Assembly: GCA_034696485.1 (NCBI GenBank)
Contig: JAQIWT010001445.1
Location: 1-10,768, forward strand
Source of the DNA: Isohypsibius dastychi
Taxonomy: Eukaryota; Tardigrada; Eutardigrada; Parachela; Isohypsibiidae
Length of the DNA: 10,768 nucleotides
Direction of reading: 5' to 3'
The number at the start of each line of letters is the position of its first letter. Positions within the stretch are counted from its first letter, which is position 1. The notes below the pieces were generated by a model. The model was not told the origin of the DNA. It saw only the letters and a program-made list of their open reading frames with translations, and did no database searches. Positions 1-6,954 of this stretch are shown here, in pieces. The translations under genes were made by a program, and so were the position numbers.

Positions 1-136
1 GACCACTCAAGTACATCTTTCAACATTGCGATGATACTCTCTCTTTTGATAAGCCACTCTGCTGGATGTTGCCAGCACTGCCACGCTCTCCGACAAACCG
101 GGCTCTTTTCATATGATGACTGATTATATCTAGTTG
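1..136. other. left edge, no supported gene
   Basis: No gene is supported here. On the minus strand this lies downstream of the BTB-BACK gene. All three minus frames stay partly open, so a further terminal exon cannot be excluded: an acceptor TTTTTAACAACTAG would keep the phase of the exon ending at 281 and give about 35 more residues. I see no AATAAA on the minus strand in this stretch. Confidence 0.3.
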
Positions 137-180
137 TTAAAAACATGTAGCGCGCTCTTTGGTGTGTTTCATGAACTCTA
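137..180 (-). other. candidate last exon of the BTB-BACK gene
   Basis: The BTB-BACK exon ending at 281 is followed by a good donor (G|GTAAGA). An acceptor ending in AAACTTAG at 181-182 would define a 100-base intron. The next exon would complete the split codon as GTA and read 14 residues to a TAA at 137-139. Phase agrees, but no homology supports these residues, and an alternative acceptor exists further downstream. The gene may also continue past the window edge into Kelch repeats. Confidence 0.22.
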
Positions 181-280
181 CTAAGTTTGCAATTGTGATG
201 CTTTGATTAATGTATACCCCCACTTACTCCTTTTATGCAACAGTTATACTTCCAAAAATGGACTTGTAATAGAATCTTAC

Positions 281-1283
281 CGGAATTTCGCAGATGGTAA
301 TTTGGGTGGCCGATCTCGAATGGCCGGTTCGGTTGTTCTCTCAAGAGGCGAGCTTCGCTGACCTTCGAGGTGACGTAGTTATGAATTTCTTTTTGAGCTT
401 TCAAATCTGGATCCAGCTCAATTTCGGTCAGAATGGAATTCTGTGGAATTGTATTACGATGAGGCTTTCGGAAATAGACTGACGAAAGCATGCAATTATG
501 ACACTCACTTCTAGTAATGGAAACCTTAAGACTTCCAACAAACTTTGCAAAGACCGAACGCGAGAAGATTTGTCATGAAGGTACCATTGTTTGATCGACA
601 GCCAAACAGACATTTCATCTTCGACATTGAGGTCATCCGATACCAAGAGCCGGTGCATCTGGAGAAAAAAAATTTAATATGCCGAATCAATAGATATCAC
701 GAAGCTTGGTTAACTTTGTTCAACAGTCAGTCTTTGAGTACCTGCTCAGCGCTCAGTTCCAAAACTGACTCGCTTGGGAACAACGAATTAGCACTTCTGC
801 ATATCATTGGGAACAGCTGGTCTGCAAGTTTCTGATCGTTGTGGCTTTTGGCGAAATGGAGCAAGGGGATGAGATCTTCAGCACTTGCATTTGAAAGCAG
901 GAAAGATTCGCATTTGGTCCGAAGTGTAGCAAACCCAAGATACAAAGCGATTTCGTAGATTTCAGTTGCGTTGCAGTCATTCAGCACGATTTCCGACGTG
1001 GAGATGAATCTCGATCTTCTGAAAACGACTATACTATTTTAGCGATAAGGTCGACATTGGAGTAAGCGTTCGGGATCACAACTTTTTACAGTTCAAAGAT
1101 TTTATCAGTGATGTCGTTCAGCACGAACTCCGTATCATTTACACTGAGGGGGGAACTGAGAAGTAAGCGAAAGAAATCACAGGAAGCCGACGAAGTTGTC
1201 CGATTGAAAAAATGAGATAATTCTGAAGTAGAGCATTTGATGACCACAGTCTCAGCGCTTTGTCCAGCCGTACTGATCGACAT
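281..1283 (-). CDS. BTB-BACK domain protein, four exons
   Basis: Proteins of this class dimerise through BTB and commonly serve as substrate adaptors for Cullin-3 ubiquitin ligases; that role is inferred from the family. Exons read 1283-1090, 1018-742, 658-509 and 464-281, with introns of 71, 83, 44 and 100 bases (the last tentative). All have GT-AG ends and every junction keeps phase. Start ATG is at 1283. The first exon carries the BTB core (DFFRLLLSS, then VLNDITDKIFEL), and exon 2 completes it with EIYEIALYLGF and TKCESFL. BACK follows: LLHFAKSHNDQKLA, VLELSAEQ, then LLVSDDLNVEDEMSVW and FPLLE, ending with IELDPDLKAQKEI. About 268 residues are readable. The BTB start is short compared with KLHL proteins, and no Kelch repeats are seen in the window, so the 3' end may be missing. 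The 44-base intron has a weak acceptor, chosen because the CAG 14 bases upstream breaks the frame. Confidence 0.8.
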
Positions 1284-2653
1284 TGTGAAACAGCTTCAAC
1301 TCAACAAAATCGGTTGTTTCAAACTTATACGAATAAAATCCTCCAACTGAATGTGTGGAGTTAACTGGCGTGTCTTGAACAGAACATCAGGGCAAGGGAA
1401 GTGTTTTGGTACTGAATGCTGATGTACTGCGCTGGAGAAGATCAATAGTCTACTTTGGTAGGCATTCCGATCATACATCGCCGGGTAGTTGATCGGATCG
1501 ATACCAAGGTCCTCCTGTTACTACCAGTTGTTTGTTCCCTCGGTTCAGAACAACCATCCTGGACATAACGAGCTAGCGGCAGGAGAATTCAGACATCAAG
1601 TTTCGCATAAGAAGCTGCAAAAGTCCGATAGATAATCAGTCCCTTCCAGTTTAGCAAAGCTTGAACTTGTTTTTTAGATAATCATAGACCCATATGGATT
1701 TGGACCTTTTTCTTTGTTCGTCGGTCATCGAAAACAAAAAATTGCTTTGCAACCCGCTCGTTCTACTCACGTCAACCGGAGGCTCTCTATTTTTGTCAGT
1801 TTTTTCAACACCAAAATATGAATGCTAGCTGTTGCTAGTTGATATCAAAACTTTGTCCTTGAATTCAATGACTTTCAGTTGATCTCAGAAAATCGACCTT
1901 TGTTTAATGGATCTTATATTCCGGTTTCAGACGAAATCGTTCCAAAAGCTTAACAACTCTAGATAGGTTTGAGGTCCACCTAATGCGATTGATTGAATTT
2001 TGATTGCATGCAAAAATCAAAAATCATATTTGGCGGAAAGTGTCGTTCTTTATTTGCTGGTGACCTTGGGTTTTTGATGAATAACTAATTCCAGTATGGT
2101 GAATGCAAAAATCGGCTCGATCCGATCTAACCAATTTTCATGCCGTATCGAATGACCTGTAGCTGCTAATTTTAAGATGAGTATCGGCAAAAGTAACCTC
2201 GGGATCAAGCCTAAAGGCTTTTACCGATATTCATCAGTCTCCAAGAAATAATATGTAATAGCGGTCACACTGAAGGTCAGTGAGAGAAAAGCCTTCGGAA
2301 AATACCGACTAGTAAACTGAGAAGCAGATCACACTTGAGCACATGGTAGTCACATCCAGTAAACATATGACGTCCACTTTGCCCGCTTGTGCGCTGGTGA
2401 CACATGGTTCTCTCTGCATTTCCTTTCGTATATGAAGGGAATAGAAGAGCGAATGATTTCTTAATAGATCGAGTTGTACATTTCCAGGTCATGCTGACCA
2501 ACGCATACTGTATTGTCAATTTCATAATGCAACAAAACCGTCTGGTCATTTGACTTCTTCTTTTACGGTCGATCATATCGTTCGATACTTCGGCACATTG
2601 AATCACTACATTACTGTGCTGTGTCACATCGGTTGGGGAAAAAAAAACAGGAA
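1284..2653. other. intergenic stretch, no supported gene
   Basis: Short open frames exist on both strands, including minus-strand frames at 1296-1478 and 2277-2666. None shows a domain or phase-consistent splice sites, and the sequence is mostly AT-leaning. The minus frame at 2277-2666 contains NVVIQC, faintly like a BTB start, but nothing after it fits. Confidence 0.4.
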
Positions 2654-2896
2654 ATGGCGACGACAAGTCCGTTCGATCAGAGTGCGGACACCGTCTTTAT
2701 AACGTTTTCGACTAACCGAGTGGAGTTTGTCCTTGGCGTCATTTCGGGCAGATGCAGCCAAGACCTGACTCCACATCACGTGTTGTTTATTGCTCAGAAT
2801 GAAACTGACGGTATCTCAAAGATGAGAAACCGTTATTCGTTCGACAAAAGTTTGCCTGCCTGTACCAGTTGCAATAAAATAAATTTCATAACTTAA
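2654..2896 (+). pseudogene. BTB N-terminus-like fragment, probable relic
   Basis: From the ATG at 2654 the frame reads MATTSPFDQSADTVFITFST. This matches the start of the BTB-BACK gene, where QSAETVVIKCST sits at the same distance from its methionine: 8 of 12 residues are identical. The matching codons differ mainly at third positions (CAA/CAG, AGC/AGT, GCT/GCG, ACT/ACC, GTG/GTC), as expected for diverged coding copies rather than a recent DNA duplication. After residue ~25 the frame loses resemblance to BTB and ends at 2896. A +1 frame after that point gives only a faint SLASFRA. I read it as a decayed paralog on the opposite strand; a real first exon with an unseen intron is possible. Confidence 0.35.
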
Positions 2897-2903
2897 GAAG
2901 TGA

Positions 2904-3107
2904 GCCCCGAGGTCATCTTCTTGCAACACCATTCAAAGGTATGGCGCCCTGAGGCCGGGATGGTATGGACAATGGTGCCCCGAGGAAACTGGTGGTGCCA
3001 GTAAAGCCCAGAGCTCTTTTCTATATCTTTCCAGGAGTGTTTGGGGCCAGAAATAACCGAAAAACCTGGGCTGGCAATGTGGGGCCCGGGAAAATCAATA
3101 TGGGGCC
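2904..3107. repeat. GC-rich block with recurring short words
   Basis: A GC-rich patch in AT-leaning surroundings. GCCC(C/T)GAGG occurs at 2904, 2946 and 2977. GGGGCC occurs at 3043, 3081 and 3102, the last within TGGGGCCATGGCC. No frame looks coding. It could be a remnant of a repetitive element, but no boundary or target-site duplication is visible. Confidence 0.35.
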
Positions 3108-3718
3108 ATGGCCACTGTCACGCCTCTAAAAACACCCTTGATTCAGGGGGTTTTCGTCTCTCTTTATGGTCATAAGATCACATGGAGACTGGTGTCAGAT
3201 GGTGTCATTAGCAAATGAAATCACACTGAAACACTGTGGTCATCGTTTAGCTTTGTCTGACAGATTTTCTGCTACGCGCTAACCCAAATAAAAAAGCCTA
3301 GGCAATGAGACTTCACCAAGACACAATATGTTATTGAACTTCTTGGAGGTGTCTTCCTTTTCACAATTTTGTAACGATATTAGCTACCGACTACCGAAGT
3401 ATTCAAACGCGTGTGGTCCGCGTGGAAGCAATCAGTTAAACGCATCTCACACATATGTTGTTAATGTTTTATAGCTGTTCTGAATCTTGTTCAAAATTCA
3501 GCAAGAACAAGAACCCAGTGACGCGCAGAACCATGAAAATCAATAAGGTCACACAATTTCACAACGCCACATTTTCATTCTTCAGCTTGGTCAACGAGGT
3601 TGTCATTCTCAGTAATGGCTTCTCCATTTTAGCTTGCATATTCTGACCCATCCAGATGATTGGCAACCGGTGACTGAGGCTCCTGCAGTTCTGGTGGCAT
3701 TTCCACGTCGTGCACTAG
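3108..3718. other. intergenic stretch, no supported gene
   Basis: A small imperfect hairpin (arms 3128-3137 and 3146-3154) follows the GC-rich block. The plus-strand open frame 3455-3646 shows no domain, signal or splice context and is not called. Confidence 0.35.
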
Positions 3719-4123
3719 TTATTCAAACGCGGAAACTTGTTCAAGTTCGGCAGTTTGGTGAGCTGTAGTGCTTGTGTCACCGGCAGAACCAACTGCCACA
3801 ACTGATTCTGATTTCCCGGCAGTTTTTTCGCTAAGTGAAGCCAGATCTGTGAAACGATTGTTTCCCCGATTTACGAGGCACACTTGATCATGGTGACGGA
3901 AAAGTTGTACCCAGTGTCTGTGCGAGCTCGACTTTGAGCCTAGCATTTGATGAATTAAAGTTCCCCAAGATACGGTTTTTGTGAAACATGCACGCCGACG
4001 AAATAGTTTATCCGTTCTTCAAAATCCGTATCTCTGCTGCTCAACTTATAAAGATATTTACAGCCCTGCGCCAGCTCAGGTGAATCAACACACACAAATG
4101 TTGACGAAATCAGGGTTATTTAG
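3719..4123 (-). CDS. small three-exon gene, product unknown
   Basis: Three minus-strand pieces join cleanly. The first ends at 3994 with ERINYFVG, followed by a GTGCAT donor and a 54-base intron (3993-3940) ending ATGCTAG. The second, 3939-3875, contains DTGYNFSVTMIKC, followed by a GTAAAT donor and a 44-base intron (3874-3831) ending CTTAG. The third runs 3830-3719 to a TAA. Both junctions keep phase, and each exon alone runs into a stop without splicing. The upstream limit is unclear: the frame is open to a stop near 4125 without an ATG, so the true 5' exon lies elsewhere. The readable protein has about 110 residues with four cysteines in the first two exons and an acidic, Ser/Thr/Ala-rich tail (SESVVAVGSAGDTSTT). 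I do not recognise the family. The cysteines hint at an extracellular fold; that is only an inference. Confidence 0.42.
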
Positions 4124-4150
4124 ACTGTCATGACAGTAGATGACTGTTCT

Positions 4151-4180
4151 CATCCATTCACTCATCCATCCATCCATTCA
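4151..4180. repeat. short CATC/CATT microsatellite
   Basis: A run of CATCCATT-type tetranucleotides, including three consecutive CATC units with degenerate flanks. It lies at the start of a plus-strand open frame (4140-4457) that I regard as spurious. Confidence 0.6.
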
Positions 4181-4377
4181 GGAAAGTAATGATTCCGAGA
4201 AAGTTTTTGAAAATAATGTTCTTGGCAGTGATTGTTTTGTGATTTATTTGCGCCATATAGTGCACAACACTGTTTTTGTGGTCACTATAAGCACCTTCTG
4301 GAATATAGAAACGTTGACCGTTAACGGCTCTATTCAACAACTCAAACCATGTAAAGGAAAGGCTTTTATGGTTTTAG

Positions 4378-5212
4378 ATTCAATAAGCGAAAAAGGATGT
4401 GGCTCTGGGAACAAGCCGTTCATGACCTGGGTTGTCTCTCGGTTGATTCTGAACTGATGGAGCTCATCAACAATTGCGAATTCGGATCTGATCCATCACA
4501 GTTCGCCATTTACACAGTTGGAAAATAACGGTCCGAAGACCAAGTGATAAGTGTTACTCGGGCAGGGCGGAGCATGGAACATAGGTATTGGATCCCGCTT
4601 TTAACGAGAATAAGGAGTCGTATTCAGTTTTTGCACCAATCGCATATGTCGCTACACCCGGCACGCACAAATCACTTGTTCAGATGGATTATTCAACTGT
4701 TGTAAAGACGTTGATCTTTATTTTTTTTCTTTATCTTGATGGTCTCACTCCTTCCTCTAGCAGTCGGAAATCCTGGACAAAAATGTACACGAAATCTCGA
4801 TCGTTTTCTCCATCCTCCCGTGGTTCGCTGCTGTCAAGAAGGCGTTGATGGATCTTCATCGCATGCATTCAGTGTAGCAACTTTGTCCAACCTGAGATTC
4901 TCCGCCATCTTGTCTCAGAATTCGTGGTTATCGAACGGCATATTTGAGCAAGGGCGGTATGGTGCAGTTGCCTGTGGCGTTTTCGATTCTTAAGAAATGG
5001 CGTCTGCGAAGAATCTGAAACCATGGGGAGAAACCACAACTTAGAGCCGGACTCCAACCGAAAACGTACAGAACTTCTGCGAGACATACTTTTCAGCCAA
5101 GACCGACGCCAACATTCCCGCTCTCCACAAGATTAGGGAACACAACGCACATCAGCATGAAGGTTCATTATTCCGACCAACCAGTTGGGTCACGAAGATA
5201 CGGTTTTTGTAA
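4378..5212 (+). pseudogene. decayed lipase of the lysosomal acid/gastric lipase family
   Basis: Pieces in order match this alpha/beta-hydrolase family. From 4378: WLWEQAVHDLG, the W-x-W...DL block before the active site. Then FGSDPSQFAIYT to 4516, and 4585-4701: LDPAFNEN then VFAPIAYVATPG, like PEYNEK...ALAPVAYV. A donor GTTGTAAAG gives a 59-base intron (4702-4760) with a fine acceptor. Next, 4761-4871: ILPWFAAVKKALMDLH. From 4879 in another frame: NFVQPEILRHLVSEF, like the EFLPSS...L..VC block; then ACGVFDS (like CGFDS) and ETYFSAKTDANIPALH (like VYLSHTPAGTS...LH). The order is right, but the frame changes near 4875 and 4945, stops fall at 4991 and 5042, and the G-x-S-x-G elbow reads NCEFG with no serine at its centre. 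The GTTGGA donor at 4517 is poor. An unusually spliced living gene is less likely. Some matches, especially after 4879, are weak. Confidence 0.42.
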
Positions 5213-5723
5213 TACCAGATCACTCGATGTAGTCCGCAGTGAGTTTTTCAAATTTCCAATTTCCAGGAACCAGCTACTTGGCATCACTAAGTCAGCCTCG
5301 ACCGTCATGTCGCCCGAGTACTCACATCAGCCATGTCATGTGGTCTGAACTTGACTCGTTGGAGTTTCCGGATTTGCGGAGTTTCCGAGATTATGAATCG
5401 GTGCCATCCGGTCAAAGTAATTTGGATTTTAAGCCACAATATCTTTTTCCTATATCGTTTTTTTCAGGGAGAGCAATCGTTTGAAAATTCACAGCACTAC
5501 TGAGATCAACGGCTCGAGTAGCTTTTGAACAAGGTAGTTTCGCGCCTTTGTAGTCTCAGCCAACGAACCACATCATGTTACTCATTCATAGGTCAACCGC
5601 TCCCAGAACCGCTTTTTCTTCAGACCACTTCTCCACAGTCTACTAAAAACCGACGTCTTCGCGGTGAGGATAACTGATGACTGGGCACAGTCGTAGCATA
5701 TCACAACCATTTCTGTCTTTAGG
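5213..5723 (+). other. possible lipase tail and unassigned sequence
   Basis: An open plus frame (5239-5484) includes ESVPSGQSNLDF, which could echo the conserved VP...F.HLDF near the lipase C-terminus, with the catalytic His replaced by Asn. This fits decay of the upstream relic but is weak by itself. A GTGAGT...CCAG pair at 5240-5267 is only 28 bases long and is not accepted as an intron. Near the right end, 5664-5722 has good intron ends (GCG|GTGAGG to GTCTTTAG, 59 bases) leading into the next piece. Confidence 0.2.
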
Positions 5724-6154
5724 GTACTACGCGAATCCATTCTCGCGTTTCATTGGAAGAAGGAAATTGCCAGCTCATTCCAGATCCGTTTAGGATACAG
5801 CGTCTTTGTAAAGAAGAAGGTTCGGCAGGCCTCGTGGAAAATGTTGGACCGAAAGCAGTCTGCCGCAATGGGTGGCATACCTGCTCTTGGGAGTTGATCT
5901 TCCATCTCCTGGGGGCGAGGACGGCGCTGTACGCTTAATGCAGCAAAACATTGGGGTGGAAACCATTTTGACTGAGTCGACGCTCATCGCCGTGATCGGT
6001 AAGTTTGTTTTAGATCTCGAAGCCTATTCTACTTTGATCCAGACTCTTTCCAGGCCATGTCACCGAAGTCTATCAGATCCAACAAAGGATCGTTCGGAAC
6101 TGGTCCAAGCAAAAGATGATCAAAAATTTAGCACAGCTTGTAGCTCGCTATTAA
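5724..6154 (+). pseudogene. unrecognised coding-like exons, frame broken once
   Basis: After the acceptor at 5721-5722, one frame reads about 57 residues (LRESILAFHWKKEI ... SVFVKKKVRQASWKMLD) to a TGA near 5892. A second frame, shifted by one, then reads VDLPSPGGEDGAVRLMQQ and ILTESTLIAVIG to a strong donor at 5998 (G|GTAAGT). A 55-base intron (5999-6053, acceptor TTTCCAG) keeps phase into a last exon, 6054-6154, that reads HVTEVYQIQQRIVRNWSKQK and ends ARY-stop. I found no intron of normal length that removes the frame change around 5870-5892, so it is called broken. A sequencing indel would give the same picture. Lysine-rich segments give no family. It does not resemble the lipase C-terminus, so it is probably a separate gene. 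Confidence 0.3.
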
Positions 6155-6627
6155 TATTCTCTCAGTCATGATTTTCCGTTTTGTTGAGCATGGTTGTGGT
6201 TTTGCCTGAATCATCCTGAGAACCTTCATTGAGACTGAAGCTGTACTTCGAGCAGACTGAATGAAGTTCAATTGAAACCAGTTTCAATCGGTTGCAAAAC
6301 TATACTGAGTACTGAAGCAAAACACGGTTGATACAATTCATCTGCTCAAAGGTGTAGTACGCAGGAATCACCTGTGTTCATGGCAAGTCTGGTGAGTCTG
6401 CGAGGATTGGTTTCAAGACGTTTGCCTTGTGTATTCAAGTCTTTGTGCAGATGTGTTCCCTGAGTCTCGGCCACAGGGTTGAAGAGTATGCAATCTGTCT
6501 TGGACGAGTTTTACTGAGGTCGCTCACCAGTCTGCACAAAGTCTTCCTAGTGTCGATGATCTGGCTTTTGGATTAACGCATGGTGTAAAACTAAAATATG
6601 TCTGATTCGTTTCCAAGACATTCTTTT
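6155..6627. other. intergenic stretch with a short palindrome
   Basis: No gene is supported. A perfect palindrome with 8-base arms and a 2-base centre (ATTGAAAC-CA-GTTTCAAT) lies at 6271-6288. A minus-strand stretch near 6490 can be read as SSKTDCILFNP, superficially like the NxxKT...LF end of LINE reverse transcriptases, but no neighbouring motif supports that. Confidence 0.3.
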
Positions 6628-6879
6628 TTATTTGGGTAATGGACCCGCAACGCATTGTAAGAGCTGAGTTGTCGAAGACTTCATCAGTTTTTTAAATTTG
6701 GCGACATCTTTCACCGGCTGCCGGCAGTCAGCTTCATTAGAAGACCACATGAAAGTCACAAGGTTGGATTTATTCTGTCCTGCCAATAAATTGGCCCCAT
6801 GGATGGTAAAATCAGTGAGGGAAGACCGAGCCTGTAAGGGAGGCAGAGAAGGCCACTGGCTGACTGGCCCAGTCTTCAC
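6628..6879 (-). pseudogene. Kelch-like fragment related to the 9672-9989 exon
   Basis: This frame carries NLVTFMWSSNEADCR at 6721-6765. The exon at 9729-9773 carries NLVTNAWFSYEADLR: 10 of 15 residues are identical, and most identical codons match or differ only at the third base. Outside this block the two diverge, and this fragment ends in a different tail (VAGPLPK, stop at 6628). Its N-terminal third lies in the loop and left arm of the inverted repeat, so that part is probably not protein. It is best read as the remnant of a paralogous 3' exon, or as antisense-neutral sequence in the 3' region of the PAN-LRR gene. Confidence 0.33.
6769..6774 (-). terminator. AATAAA polyadenylation signal candidate
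   Basis: AATAAA on the minus strand, about 180 bases downstream of the PAN-LRR stop codon and immediately beyond the left arm of the inverted repeat. If used, the 3' UTR would contain the whole hairpin. Position and sequence are the only evidence. Confidence 0.35.
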
Positions 6880-6923
6880 TCACTGATTTTACCATTCATG
6901 GGGCCAACTTGTTGGCAGGACAG
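6775..6923. repeat. 52-base inverted repeat with 45-base loop
   Basis: Arms 6775-6826 and 6872-6923 are reverse complements with 4 mismatches in 52 positions (92% identity). Both begin CTGTCCTGCCAA and end GAAGAC in stem orientation, and share TTGGCCCCATG and ATGGTAAAATCAGTGAG. Complementarity continues weakly a few bases into the loop. No terminal target duplication or transposase is visible. It could be a small foldback/MITE-like insertion or a structured 3' UTR element of the PAN-LRR gene just downstream of its stop. Confidence 0.85.
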
Positions 6924-6954
6924 AGAACCGACTTCTGCTTTGCACACCAATTCT

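Noticed and set aside
479-508. 30-base intron option in the BTB-BACK gene (acceptor CAG at 479)
   Set aside because: It would keep the wrong frame and reach a stop soon after. The 44-base option restores the BACK domain sequence.
1296-1478. 60-residue minus-strand frame just upstream of the BTB start codon
   Set aside because: It ends in a stop before the BTB ATG and shows no BTB sequence or phase-matched donor.
2277-2666. 129-residue minus-strand open frame starting near NVVIQC
   Set aside because: Only six residues resemble a BTB start. The remainder has no domain pattern and no splice-site-supported continuation.
4140-4457. 105-residue plus-strand open frame
   Set aside because: It starts in a microsatellite, and a different frame over its last 60 bases carries the lipase-like WLWEQAVHDLG block, so this frame looks like a shadow.
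5240-5267. 28-base GTGAGT...CCAG unit as an intron
   Set aside because: It is far below the 43-base minimum seen in the other models, and neither side gives a convincing joined protein.
6440-6600. Possible LINE reverse transcriptase fragment on the minus strand (SSKTDCILFNP)
   Set aside because: No YxDD box, endonuclease or other RT motif lies nearby, and an overlapping frame looks equally coding-like. One short motif is not enough.
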